Counted from the stretch's first letter, positions 1 to 7,273 are shown. The stretch is DNA of 10,941 nt from Candidatus Sumerlaeota bacterium (GCA_026398545.1 JAPLSR010000426.1:1-10941); one strand, 5' to 3'. Notes: generated by a model not told the origin, from the sequence alone. A program made the numbers and translations.

Positions 1-2712
1 GGTTATCACATGGGAGCCCGTTGTGAGGTCGTCTTTGGTGAAGCTGGCGCTGGTGGAAAGAAAGCCTGAGATATCAGAGTTCCATTCATAGGCAATGATG
101 GCATCGCCGTCGGGGTCTGTGCCGGAACCCTTGAAGGAAATCGTTTCGCCGCAGATTGCCGGTGCGGGGGTGATGTCAATTCTTGCGCGGGGGCGAGCCT
201 TGACGGTTACGGTGCTGGCAGCGATTTTGTTACTGTTTCCATAAGGGTCATAGACGGTCAGGTAGGGTGTATATCTTCCATTCTGCGCATAGGCGTGAAT
301 GGTTTTGCCGTCGAATTTTCCATCGGGCGCAAAGGTCGACGTTTCGTAATAAGGGGCGGTGCCGTCGCCAAAATAGAACTCATATTTCGCAATCCCGACG
401 ACGGGATTGGAATTGGGATTGTAAGAACCCGAGCCGTTGAACTCAATTGCCTCCTCACTTTCCAGCACATAGGAACGCGTGGTGTAGTAATCCATGACAG
501 CGACAGGCGGCAGGAGATAGGTTCCAGTGAACGTGACAGTCTGTAGATCGCCGACCGTCTGTTTTGTCCTATTCTGGTATGGCGTGCAATAGCCCAGGAT
601 TGAGCCGAACGTAATAGTGTGTTCCCCGACCCATGCGTCGCTCTCCGTGGAGGAGGTTCCCGACCCTGTAAATGTCTGCCCGAAGGCAGTGCCGGAACCA
701 GTGACCGTGAAAGATGCGGAGGGGTTGTTTGTGGAAACCTGTATCGTGCCAGTCTTGTGTGCGTAACATCCGTTAAAGGATATATAACCGTATGAAAATA
801 GGTGGTCAGATTCGTTGGGTGGCGTAAAATATCCGTCCACGCTATTGAAAACAATGGAATAGTACCCAGGGGCGGCGAGGGTGTCCCAGTAAGAGCCAGA
901 ACCCGTGAAGACAAGCGGTCCGGATTTGTAAATACTGAAAGATGCGGCTGGTATGGTGCTGACGACTTCGATGTCGCCTTGCGGAGGAACATAGACTGTG
1001 ATTTTTTCCGATTGGGAAGCCCATGCGGACATCGCATTATAATTGTCCTGTGCCTGAACCTGGAAACTATATGTCCCGGCTGTGGAATATTTGTGAGTTA
1101 CTGTAATGGTGCTGTGTCCCGTTAGTGTTGAAGTCCATGCCGTGACGGGCGTGCCATCGCCCCAGTTGAAACGGTATTGCACAGGGTCATTCTCATTATC
1201 TGTGCTGTAAGTCGAAAAGGAAAGGGTGTTCACAGTGTAGCCGCCTGAGGGACCTGTGATGAAAGGCGTGGACGGTGCGGTGTTGGCGGCAATCCAGAAC
1301 ACCTCTGAATCGGAGAACCCTGAATACATGCCATCGCTGTCGATTGCCTCTGCGGTGATATAATACGTCCCCGCGAATCCCATGCCGCTGGCGACTGTGG
1401 GGGTGAAGGAGACACTTCCATCATTCCAGCCCTGCGCCTCGGAATCCCAGTCGGGGATGAAAAACCATGTGACGCCTTCGGGTTGGATTCGGAAGGTATA
1501 TTTGACCGCATCGCCATCCGGGTCGGTTGTGGAAGTGGTAAAGGTGTATGTATGGTTACGAATAAGGGTTTTGCTCGTTGGCAAACCCGATGGCTTTGAG
1601 GGTTTGTTTGGAGGCAGACCCATGACATAAAAACTCTTGTCCATCTCATTATTGGTTTCATCGGATTCAACAATATTGTTTTCAGGGTCGGCAATGGCTT
1701 TGAAAGTTAGATATCCCTTGGTTGCTGGTGTATAGTAGTAATTCCTGACTATGGTGGTGGCGGGTTCAAAATTATAATTATCACCGGTGATATAATTGAC
1801 AGCATTTGGCTTCCCCGGTGCATCGATAATAAATCTCACCTTGTCATTGTCCGCAATGCCTTTCCCGACATTGTTTATGAAGACCTGGAATTGGATTTGC
1901 TGATTGCGCTTCGGATAATTGTCTGAGAGGTCAATATCCCCTATTGTAAGGTCGGCAGAGCCTGAATAATCATTAGTAATCTCTAACGTAACCTTGGGGA
2001 TATAGCCACCCATGATGGCGAAGCCGCTGCCGGTTACAACACCTGTGGCAGTTCCCCTGATTCCAACGCCCAGGACGTGATTACCATAATCCGCAGTGAA
2101 TGAAAATGACTTCGTCATGTCTTCAGCATCGCCGGATTCCACTAAGTCATTGAGGGTACTGGCAATTCCGTAAACCGTGTTGATATCGTCAAACAACTCG
2201 ATCACCTGGGCGGCAGTGGTTCCCTCTTTTACGATGCCCGACCCTAAAGCCAGAAGGGCGATGTCCACTATCTTCCCAAGGACAATATCCCAGCTGAAAG
2301 GGGGTGAGATATCATGACGGTGGAAGGAGCCATTATCAAGATTCCATTGCCACTCAGTCCCTGAAAAAGATGCGAAACCAAAATTAACCGTCCCGCCCAC
2401 ATAGATAATGCGAACCTTAGCTTTGATGGATGACCGGGTGGGGACATAAAATGCGACATACTGCGTGGCTGAGGCAGTGCCTCCGCCAATCCAGCCCGCG
2501 GCATAAATGCCAATGGAGCCGGAATTGGAATTACAGCCCGCGCGTCCGCCGGAAACATAGGGCACCAGGGCAGCCGCCCACTTCACAGCGTCCCAGTATG
2601 GCGGGGTGTACTCGTGGGTGTAGGTGTCTGCAGAAACCGTCAAGGGATGACTGAAGACAAAAATCATGCAGGGGAATAACAAACACCAAAAAATCTTATT
2701 TCTTGTATGCAC
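1..2712 (-). CDS. Secreted multidomain CARDB/PKD repeat protein, 3' end beyond window
   Basis: The frame is open for 904 codons from a GTG at 2712 to the left edge, so the C-terminus is missing. The GTG is preceded by a strong Shine-Dalgarno AGGAGGTAAT (2726-2717). Residues 1-29 form a signal peptide (basic VHTRNK, then a hydrophobic core, cleavage near TVSA/DTYT). Residues of about 255-360 look like a CARDB domain (DLTIGDIDLSDNYP, ending in a VESDETNNE-type motif). About 364-474 is an Ig-like segment with DPDGD. About 475-570 is a PKD domain (FNWGDGTP, HKYSTAGTYSFQV). About 576-712 holds two PEGA-like modules. About 729-832 is a second PKD domain (YFGDG, HAYAQNGRY). From about 838 another PKD-like domain begins (GSGTDPDGDAIIAYEW). 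These modules are typical of secreted surface proteins that bind protein or sugar. I see no catalytic domain. The first 250 residues after the signal peptide match no family I recognise. Identification as an adhesin or scaffold is inference. Confidence 0.9.
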   Translation of the reverse strand, partial: MHTRNKIFWCLLFPCMIFVFSHPLTVSADTYTHEYTPPYWDAVKWAAALVPYVSGGRAGCNSNSGSIGIYAAGWIGGGTASATQYVAFYVPTRSSIKAKVRIIYVGGTVNFGFASFSGTEWQWNLDNGSFHRHDISPPFSWDIVLGKIVDIALLALGSGIVKEGTTAAQVIELFDDINTVYGIASTLNDLVESGDAEDMTKSFSFTADYGNHVLGVGIRGTATGVVTGSGFAIMGGYIPKVTLEITNDYSGSADLTIGDIDLSDNYPKRNQQIQFQVFINNVGKGIADNDKVRFIIDAPGKPNAVNYITGDNYNFEPATTIVRNYYYTPATKGYLTFKAIADPENNIVESDETNNEMDKSFYVMGLPPNKPSKPSGLPTSKTLIRNHTYTFTTSTTDPDGDAVKYTFRIQPEGVTWFFIPDWDSEAQGWNDGSVSFTPTVASGMGFAGTYYITAEAIDSDGMYSGFSDSEVFWIAANTAPSTPFITGPSGGYTVNTLSFSTYSTDNENDPVQYRFNWGDGTPVTAWTSTLTGHSTITVTHKYSTAGTYSFQVQAQDNYNAMSAWASQSEKITVYVPPQGDIEVVSTIPAASFSIYKSGPLVFTGSGSYWDTLAAPGYYSIVFNSVDGYFTPPNESDHLFSYGYISFNGCYAHKTGTIQVSTNNPSASFTVTGSGTAFGQTFTGSGTSSTESDAWVGEHTITFGSILGYCTPYQNRTKQTVGDLQTVTFTGTYLLPPVAVMDYYTTRSYVLESEEAIEFNGSGSYNPNSNPVVGIAKYEFYFGDGTAPYYETSTFAPDGKFDGKTIHAYAQNGRYTPYLTVYDPYGNSNKIAASTVTVKARPRARIDITPAPAICGETISFKGSGTDPDGDAIIAYEWNSDISGFLSTSASFTKDDLTTGSHVIT

Positions 2713-2744
2713 TTCCTATTACCTCCTCAGCGGGCAAAGATTTT

Positions 2745-2835
2745 CCTGAGTAATTTTCATGCGGAAGGTGACAGGGATTAAGGAAGGAAATATCATAAGA
2801 GCATGAAAAATCCATCATTCATGATATTACTCAGG
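2745..2835 (-). promoter_or_regulatory. Structured 5' leader RNA candidate (three-way junction)
   Basis: Read on the minus strand, a closing stem CCTGAGTAAT/ATTACTCAGG (2835-2826 with 2754-2745, ten perfect pairs) is followed at once by a small hairpin ATCA-TGAA-TGAT (2825-2814). After a five-base linker comes a third stem TTTCATGC/GCATGAAA (2808-2801 with 2762-2755), whose 3' strand is contiguous with the closing stem. A competing pairing AATATCAT/ATGATATT (2828-2821 with 2796-2789) would break this fold. The element lies about 18 bases upstream of the Shine-Dalgarno of the PKD-protein gene and just after a predicted promoter. I recognise no known riboswitch consensus. The pairing is seen directly; a regulatory role is inference. 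Confidence 0.45.
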
Positions 2836-2843
2836 CAATTTAT

Positions 2844-2873
2844 AATGTAGTATATAAATGGTTGTTGTGTCAA
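2844..2873 (-). promoter_or_regulatory. Predicted sigma70-type promoter of the PKD-protein gene
   Basis: On the minus strand a perfect TTGACA (2873-2868) is followed after 18 bases by TACATT (2849-2844, four of six consensus bases). Transcription would start near 2837, at the first base or so of the structured leader, giving a leader of roughly 125 bases. This is a consensus match only. Confidence 0.4.
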
Positions 2874-2965
2874 TGGTTAATTGATGTATCTTAGACAGGA
2901 TATTTGGAGAATTAGTCAGGAGGCACCTGAAGATAAGAAATATCAGGAACCACAAAGACTGAAAT

Positions 2966-2979
2966 CCACCTGAGGCGGG
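2966..2979. repeat. Dispersed short palindrome, copy 1 (CCACCTGAGGCGGG)
   Basis: This is a near copy of the CCGCCTCAGGCGG palindrome also found at 5080, 5163 and 5224. It lies about 45 bases past the stop of the LVIVD gene, where it could form a short hairpin in the 3' end of that transcript. There is no convincing T-run after it on the minus strand, so I do not call it a terminator. Here and at 5080 the palindrome is followed by GGGTTT on the plus strand. Confidence 0.5.
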
Positions 2980-3023
2980 TTTAATTAACTTAATGCCTAT
3001 ATACATTGATAACTAAAATACTT

Positions 3024-4928
3024 TCAGTATAACTCCCAATCTGCAATCCCTGTTATGATTCCTGTATATCTGAAAATAAAAAGTCCACCCCAGAGATTCG
3101 CGATATAAGCTAGATTTCCTGAAACCGCCACGATCTCAGCACCATCAGCATACCCTGACGTGATATAAAAACCGCACAGAGAAGGAGCGTCAGGATTGCT
3201 CACATTGATTATATAAAGACCACCCCCAACCGTGACATAAGCCAGATTTCCTGAAACCGCAACCCCCTTAGCTCCCATGAAAGGACCGGAACTACGCAGG
3301 GAAGGTGCGGCAGGATTGCTCACATCGATTATCTGAAGACGAACACCATCCGTGACATAAGCAAAATTTCCCGAAACCGCCACATATTCAGCATACCATA
3401 GCGTATAGGAACCACGCAGGGCGGGTGAGGCAGGGGTGCTCACGTCTATAATCTGAAGACCACTATAATAATCCGCGACATAAGCCAGATTTCCTGAAAT
3501 CGCTACGCCATTAGCACGCCCATGCGTATCATAGGAACCACGCAGGAAGGGTGCGTCAGGGTTGCTCACGTCGATAATCTGAAGACCACTAAAATAATCC
3601 GCGATATAAGCCAGATTTCCCGATACCGCCACGCCTTCGGCAGAGCCTGGCGTATCATAGGAACCACGCAGGAAGGGTGCGGCAGGGGTGCTCACGTCTA
3701 TAATCTGAAGACCACTATCCCTATCCGCTACATAAGCAAGATTTCCCGAAATCGCCACGCCATAAGCCATCCCTGGCGTGTCATATGAACCGCGCAGGAA
3801 GGGTGCGTCAGGGTTGCTCACGTCTATAATCCGAAGACCACTACCCCCACCTGCAACATAAGCCAGATTTCCCGAAACCGCTACGCCATAAGCTTGCACA
3901 GGCATATTATATGAACCACACAGGAAGGGTGCGGCAGGGTTATTCACGTCTATAATCTGAAGACTACCCCAATCCGCGACATAAGCCAGATTTCCTGAAA
4001 CCGCAACGCCCCAAGCAGACCCTGGCGTATCATAGGAACAATGCAAGAAAGGTGCGTCAGGGTTGCTCACATCGATAATATAAAGGCCACCAGTCCAATC
4101 CGCGACATAAGCCAAATTTCCCGAAACCGCAACGCCATTAGTAGAGCTTGGCGTATCATATGAACCGCGCAGGAATGGTACGGCAGGATTGCTCACGTCT
4201 ATAATCTGAAGACCACTACTCCCATCTGCCACATAAGCCAGATTTCCTGAAACCACTACATCATCAGCATACCCTGGCGTATCATATGAACCGCGCAGGA
4301 ATGGTGCGGCAGGGTTGCTAACATCGATAATCTGAAGACCACCAGTCCAATCTGCTACATAAGCCAGATTTCCTGAAACCGCAACACTACTGGCAGTCCC
4401 TGTTGTGTCAAAATTGCCGCGCAGGACCGGTGCGGCAGGGTTGCTCACGTCTATAATCTGAAGACCACTACCCCCACCTGCAACATAAGCCAGATTTCCT
4501 GAAACCGCCACGCCCTCAGCAATCCCTGGCGTATCATAGGAACCACGCAGGAGGGGTGTGGCTGGGTTGCTAACGTCAATAATCTGAAGACCACCCCCAT
4601 CCGCGACATATGCAAGTCCGCCAGACACCTCAATACCTTGAACAATATCTGTGAGAAGGAGCCGGCTAATTTCAACCGGCTTTGCCGGAGTGGAAACATC
4701 CAGTATGGTCAGATTAGGTCCTTCACCTATGTAAGCATATTTCCCCTCGACTGCCACTGCATTACATGTCCCACCAATCTGCCCCACCAACTCAATATTC
4801 CATCCCTGAGCCGGAATCTTATTTGCCCCGCATAAAATGTGAGATATAACAAGTAAGACCAGGACAATCGACCGGGCATTTAAATAATTCGAGATGCTGA
4901 AACAAAAAATCCTTTTTTCGGTTTTTAT
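3024..4928 (-). CDS. Secreted LVIVD-repeat double beta-propeller protein
   Basis: The protein consists of 14 tandem units of about 42 residues with the core VAVSGNLAYVAD..GLQIIDVSNPAAP, matching the LVIVD repeat family (Pfam LVIVD), whose units fold as beta-propeller blades. Fourteen units suit two seven-bladed propellers. A TTG at 4790 is the first usual start in frame, but the frame stays open upstream to a stop at 4943-4941. That stretch encodes a clear signal peptide: basic KTEKR, then hydrophobic SIVLVLLVISHILCGA, cleaved before NKIPAQG. No ATG, GTG or TTG lies in it. I place the start at ATA 4928, seven bases after AAGGGG of a good Shine-Dalgarno; ATT at 4931 is the alternative. From ATA the product is 634 residues. 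The family appears in surface or periplasmic proteins of varied and mostly unknown role; ligand-binding is inference. No anchor or sorting signal is seen at the C-terminus. Confidence 0.85.
   Translation of the reverse strand: MKTEKRIFCFSISNYLNARSIVLVLLVISHILCGANKIPAQGWNIELVGQIGGTCNAVAVEGKYAYIGEGPNLTILDVSTPAKPVEISRLLLTDIVQGIEVSGGLAYVADGGGLQIIDVSNPATPLLRGSYDTPGIAEGVAVSGNLAYVAGGGSGLQIIDVSNPAAPVLRGNFDTTGTASSVAVSGNLAYVADWTGGLQIIDVSNPAAPFLRGSYDTPGYADDVVVSGNLAYVADGSSGLQIIDVSNPAVPFLRGSYDTPSSTNGVAVSGNLAYVADWTGGLYIIDVSNPDAPFLHCSYDTPGSAWGVAVSGNLAYVADWGSLQIIDVNNPAAPFLCGSYNMPVQAYGVAVSGNLAYVAGGGSGLRIIDVSNPDAPFLRGSYDTPGMAYGVAISGNLAYVADRDSGLQIIDVSTPAAPFLRGSYDTPGSAEGVAVSGNLAYIADYFSGLQIIDVSNPDAPFLRGSYDTHGRANGVAISGNLAYVADYYSGLQIIDVSTPASPALRGSYTLWYAEYVAVSGNFAYVTDGVRLQIIDVSNPAAPSLRSSGPFMGAKGVAVSGNLAYVTVGGGLYIINVSNPDAPSLCGFYITSGYADGAEIVAVSGNLAYIANLWGGLFIFRYTGIITGIADWELY
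3050..4750 (-). repeat. Tandem 126-bp coding repeats (LVIVD units)
   Basis: The DNA repeats with a 126-base period, seen for example in the copies of CATAAGCCAGATTTCC (plus strand) near 4105, 4231, 4357 and 4483. Central units are very alike at the DNA level. Unit 1 and the last three (C-terminal) units are more divergent, and some units are one or two codons shorter. Such similarity favours unit gain or loss by recombination and makes this stretch prone to assembly error. Confidence 0.85.
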
Positions 4929-4935
4929 AATATCA

Positions 4936-4966
4936 CCCCTTCAGGGGAAATTGCCCCTTCCTGAAG
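4936..4966 (-). promoter_or_regulatory. Competing leader hairpins over the LVIVD-gene ribosome binding site
   Basis: On the minus strand, CCTGAAG (4945-4939) can pair with CTTCAGG (4966-4960), and AGGGG with CCCCT inside the same region, leaving the Shine-Dalgarno GGGGTGAT free. Alternatively CCCC-TGAA-GGGG (4947-4936, a perfect palindrome) folds alone and buries the Shine-Dalgarno. The two folds exclude each other. Pairing is visible; control of translation is inference. Confidence 0.3.
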
Positions 4967-4998
4967 TCTCAGTGATTCATTGTATTTTTTAACTTTTA

Positions 4999-5027
4999 TA
5001 AATAACCATTCTTGTTTCTACTGTCAA
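4999..5027 (-). promoter_or_regulatory. Predicted sigma70-type promoter of the LVIVD gene
   Basis: A perfect TTGACA (5027-5022, minus strand) is followed after 17 bases by TATTTA (5004-4999) in a very A+T-rich stretch. Transcription would begin near 4992, about 65 bases before the proposed ATA start. The -10 match is modest. Confidence 0.4.
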
Positions 5028-5079
5028 TATCAAAGTAGTTAATAATGTGTAACCATCTTAATCTGCATTTGTTTTTTGT

Positions 5080-5092
5080 CCGCTTAAGGCGG
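5080..5092. repeat. Dispersed short palindrome, copy 2 (CCGCTTAAGGCGG)
   Basis: This imperfect CCGCCTNAGGCGG palindrome sits in the divergent gap between the LVIVD and TPR genes and is followed by GGTTTGTCATTTTT. A hairpin with a T-rich tail could act as a weak terminator on the plus strand, but no plus-strand gene ends upstream of it, so I treat it as a repeat copy. Confidence 0.5.
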
Positions 5093-5162
5093 GTTTGTCA
5101 TTTTTCCTTTACAGTGGTATCTCTTTCCATTTATGTAATCCAATGTTTTATGCCTGACCTGT

Positions 5163-5175
5163 CCGCCTGAAGTGG
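5163..5175. repeat. Dispersed short palindrome, copy 3 (CCGCCTGAAGTGG)
   Basis: This degenerate copy of the palindrome lies immediately upstream of the TPR gene. It overlaps an in-frame GTG at 5172, which is one reason to reject that GTG as the start. Its end adjoins the Shine-Dalgarno GAAAGGG. Confidence 0.45.
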
Positions 5176-5189
5176 AAAGGGTATCATTT

Positions 5190-5819
5190 ATGGTAAAAAG
5201 GTCACATCAGCGCGTTGCACAGCCCGCCTCAGGCGGAGTGGTTGCGGAGCGACCTGTGCCGCCTCATGAAATCTTCACCCCGAAGCGCCTGATTATCATG
5301 TTCGGCACGCTCCTTGTCCTTATCATTGTCCTCATGTATCCCACCTATCGCGGGCGATGGCATATGAACAGAGCAAAAGAGTCGGCGGCAAAGGGTGACT
5401 ATATTACGGCTTACAAGTATTATAAATGGCTTGGGGAGAACACTCCGGCGCCCAGCAGTGCCACGTTTCACTTAGAGTTGGGCAATGTCTGTCTTGCCCT
5501 GGGGTATTATGCGGAGGCGGTGAGTCATTTTAGTGTGGTGGTGGAGAAGACGAGCGCCCAGAAGGGCTCCCTCGCTCTCCTCGGATTTGCCTATCTGAAG
5601 ACTGGCAATATTGAAGAAGCCAAAAAGCAATTCAAACTGGAGATGGAGAGAAATCCCCTTGACCCCCTCGCCAATTTTTACCTTGGAGAGCTGGCATTCA
5701 AGGAGAAGAGATACAGTGAGGCGACGGCTTATTTTTCCCGTGTTGCCTTTCTCCCCGAATATAAGGAGGCACTGAAGCCTTACTGGGCGACCATTGAGAA
5801 GGAAGTATTGAGCAAATAG
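5190..5819 (+). CDS. Membrane-anchored TPR protein
   Basis: The 209-residue product has a basic, proline-rich N-terminal tail (1-33), one transmembrane segment (about 34-53, LIIMFGTLLVLIIVLMY), and then four tetratricopeptide repeats at about 58-88, 92-123, 127-157 and 160-190, with typical G/A spacing such as LGNVCLALGYYAEAVSHF and LALLGFAYLKTGNIEEA. The topology would be N-terminus in the cytoplasm and TPR array outside, a scaffold for protein contacts; the partner is unknown. I chose ATG 5190 because GAAAGGG lies nine bases before it. The in-frame GTG at 5172 adds six residues but has no ribosome binding site. A full palindromic repeat copy is included in the N-terminal tail. The transporter gene follows on the same strand after 133 bases. 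Confidence 0.8.
   Translation: MVKRSHQRVAQPASGGVVAERPVPPHEIFTPKRLIIMFGTLLVLIIVLMYPTYRGRWHMNRAKESAAKGDYITAYKYYKWLGENTPAPSSATFHLELGNVCLALGYYAEAVSHFSVVVEKTSAQKGSLALLGFAYLKTGNIEEAKKQFKLEMERNPLDPLANFYLGELAFKEKRYSEATAYFSRVAFLPEYKEALKPYWATIEKEVLSK
5224..5236. repeat. Dispersed short palindrome, copy 4 (perfect CCGCCTCAGGCGG) inside a gene
   Basis: This perfect arms-and-centre copy lies within the TPR gene and is read in frame as Pro-Ala-Ser-Gly-Gly of the N-terminal tail. It is 49 bases from copy 3 on the same stretch, so this locus carries three copies within 160 bases. Confidence 0.6.
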
Positions 5820-5851
5820 ACCCGGCCACGGCGTGCGGGAAAAGGGATTTG

Positions 5852-5901
5852 CCATCCCGTCTCCCAATCTCCTCGTCCCACTTTCTCCCGTTCTTTTCTT
5901 T
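5852..5901. repeat. Pyrimidine-rich repeat tract related to the 8087-8198 repeat
   Basis: The gap between the TPR gene and the transporter holds a CT-rich tract made of CTCCC/TCTCC-like units that ends in TCTCCCGTTCTTTTC. The tract at 8134-8199 ends in the nearly identical TCTCCCGTTCTTC, so the two appear to be copies of one dispersed family. An in-frame GTG (5833) upstream would make the tract coding, but it has no ribosome binding site. Confidence 0.45.
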
Positions 5902-5952
5902 CAGGGGAGTGACAGCGGGCAAAGACCGTCTTTCCGCGCGGGAACTGGTATC

Positions 5953-7248
5953 ATGAAGCTGTTTGTCTTCTCTCTTTTTATCATAACCTACCTACTGGTT
6001 TTCATTTTTCCCCGGCGACGCAGTTTTATATCTTCCATCTCTGCCATTCTTCTTGTCGTGACCGGAGCCCTGACAGGCGCTTTTCCCCCCGTCAAAGCCT
6101 TCATGTCCATCAACTGGAATGTGATGGGGATATTTCTTGGGACGCTCATCATGGCAGACCTTTTCATTGAGAGCCGTGCGCCGGCGGTTCTTGCGGAGCG
6201 TCTGGTGAATCTTGCGGGACATGCGGGACTTGCCATCTTTTTCATCTGTCTTCTGAGCGGGTTCATCTCCGCCTTTGTGGAAAATGTTGCCACTGTTCTC
6301 ATAGTGGCGCCTATAGCCTTTGCCCTGTGCCACAAGGTTCATGTGAATCCCGTGGTGCCGATAATCGGGATTGCGATCAGTTCCAATCTTCAGGGCACGG
6401 CGACATTGATAGGCGACCCGCCGAGCATGTTGCTCGCCGCCTATACACGGATGACCTTTAATGATTTCTTCATTTACAGGGGGCGACCGGGTATCTTTTT
6501 TGCCGTGCAGATTGGCGCAGTTTTTGCCTTCGTCATCCTCTGGCTTTTCTTCCGCAGGGAGGGCACATCTGTGAGGTTAGAGCATATCTCGCAGGTGAGG
6601 AGCTGGACGCCGGTGATACTCATTGTGGCAATGGTGGTTCTCCTTGCCCTTTCTTCCTTTGCCGACCCGGGATTCAGTTATTTATCCGGTCTCATCTGCA
6701 TGATTCTGGGCATTATGGGCTTTGTGTGGTATGTGGTGGAAAGAAAGGGACCGGTCAGGAAGTTTCTTTCAAGGATTGATTATGACACCATAGTTTTTCT
6801 CATCGGGATATTCATCATTATTGGCGCGATGACGGAGCTGGGGCTGATTGGGATGATTGCCCGGAAGGTGAGCAGGCTGACGGGGCAAAGCAGATTCCTT
6901 GCCTTTTGCGCAATTGTTGGGGGTTCGGTTCTCATTTCCGCTGTGGTGGATAATGTGCCTTATTTGATGGCAATGCTGCCAGTTGTGGCGAGGATTGCAG
7001 GGGAGCATTCAGTTTTAGGAGACACGGCGAATTACCGCCCCCTTTTATTTTTCGGTCTTTTAATTGGCGCCTGCTTGGGTGGGAATATCACACCTGTGGG
7101 AGCCTCCGCCAATATTGTCGGTTGCGGCTTGCTCAAGAAACACGGATATCATGTCTCATTCTGGGAATATTTTCGTGTGGGTCTTCCATTCACTATAGCC
7201 GCGGTGGTGCCTGCGGCAATCTTTTTATGGCTTGTCTGGGCGCGCTGA
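5953..7248 (+). CDS. ArsB/NhaD-type (CitMHS-like) ion transporter
   Basis: This is a 431-residue polytopic membrane protein with about ten to twelve hydrophobic segments. Family marks are the two-fold repeated re-entrant motifs. In the N-terminal half these are SAFVENVATVLIVAP (106-120) and SSNLQGTATLIGDPPS (143-158); in the C-terminal half, SAVVDNVPYLMAMLP (329-343) and LGGNITPVGASANIVG (375-390). These place it in the ion transporter superfamily that includes ArsB, NhaD and SLC13-like carriers. The substrate (arsenite, Na+/H+, or an organic or inorganic anion) cannot be read from sequence, and no arsenic-resistance genes are nearby. The start is ATG 5953: the open frame reaches back to a GTG at 5833, but those 40 residues are hydrophilic, cross a repeat tract and lack a ribosome binding site. 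The site before ATG 5953 is also weak (GGGA), so the start is not certain. Confidence 0.85.
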   Translation: MKLFVFSLFIITYLLVFIFPRRRSFISSISAILLVVTGALTGAFPPVKAFMSINWNVMGIFLGTLIMADLFIESRAPAVLAERLVNLAGHAGLAIFFICLLSGFISAFVENVATVLIVAPIAFALCHKVHVNPVVPIIGIAISSNLQGTATLIGDPPSMLLAAYTRMTFNDFFIYRGRPGIFFAVQIGAVFAFVILWLFFRREGTSVRLEHISQVRSWTPVILIVAMVVLLALSSFADPGFSYLSGLICMILGIMGFVWYVVERKGPVRKFLSRIDYDTIVFLIGIFIIIGAMTELGLIGMIARKVSRLTGQSRFLAFCAIVGGSVLISAVVDNVPYLMAMLPVVARIAGEHSVLGDTANYRPLLFFGLLIGACLGGNITPVGASANIVGCGLLKKHGYHVSFWEYFRVGLPFTIAAVVPAAIFLWLVWAR

Positions 7249-7273
7249 GAGTCGCCTCACTCTAACCCATAGC

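Larger units (their letters stand above)
2713..3023. other. Intergenic region between the two secreted-protein genes
   Basis: This gap of about 310 bases has no supportable gene. It is A+T-rich and carries, in minus-strand order, one copy of the CCGCCTCAGGCGG-like palindrome (2966-2979), a predicted promoter (2873-2844), the structured leader (2835-2745) and the Shine-Dalgarno of the PKD-protein gene. The separate promoter suggests that the two minus-strand genes need not be one transcript. Confidence 0.6.

Noticed and set aside
295..546. Plus-strand frame of 83 codons, and other frames opposite 1-2712.
   Set aside because: They lie antisense to a continuous 904-codon frame with clear domains and a signal peptide.
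3018..3030. Hairpin ATACT-GAA-AGTAT followed by TTTT at the stop of the LVIVD gene.
   Set aside because: Five A+T-rich pairs are too weak for a confident terminator.
3522..3788. Plus-strand frame opposite the LVIVD repeats.
   Set aside because: It is a shadow of the tandem repeat, itself repeating because the other strand does.
3500..4500. Regular repeats considered as a CRISPR array.
   Set aside because: The period is 126 bases, there are no unique spacers, and the whole stretch is an open coding frame.
7248..7263. AGAGT/ACTCT hairpin in the 25-base gap between the convergent transporter and methyltransferase genes.
   Set aside because: It has only five pairs and no T-run on either strand.
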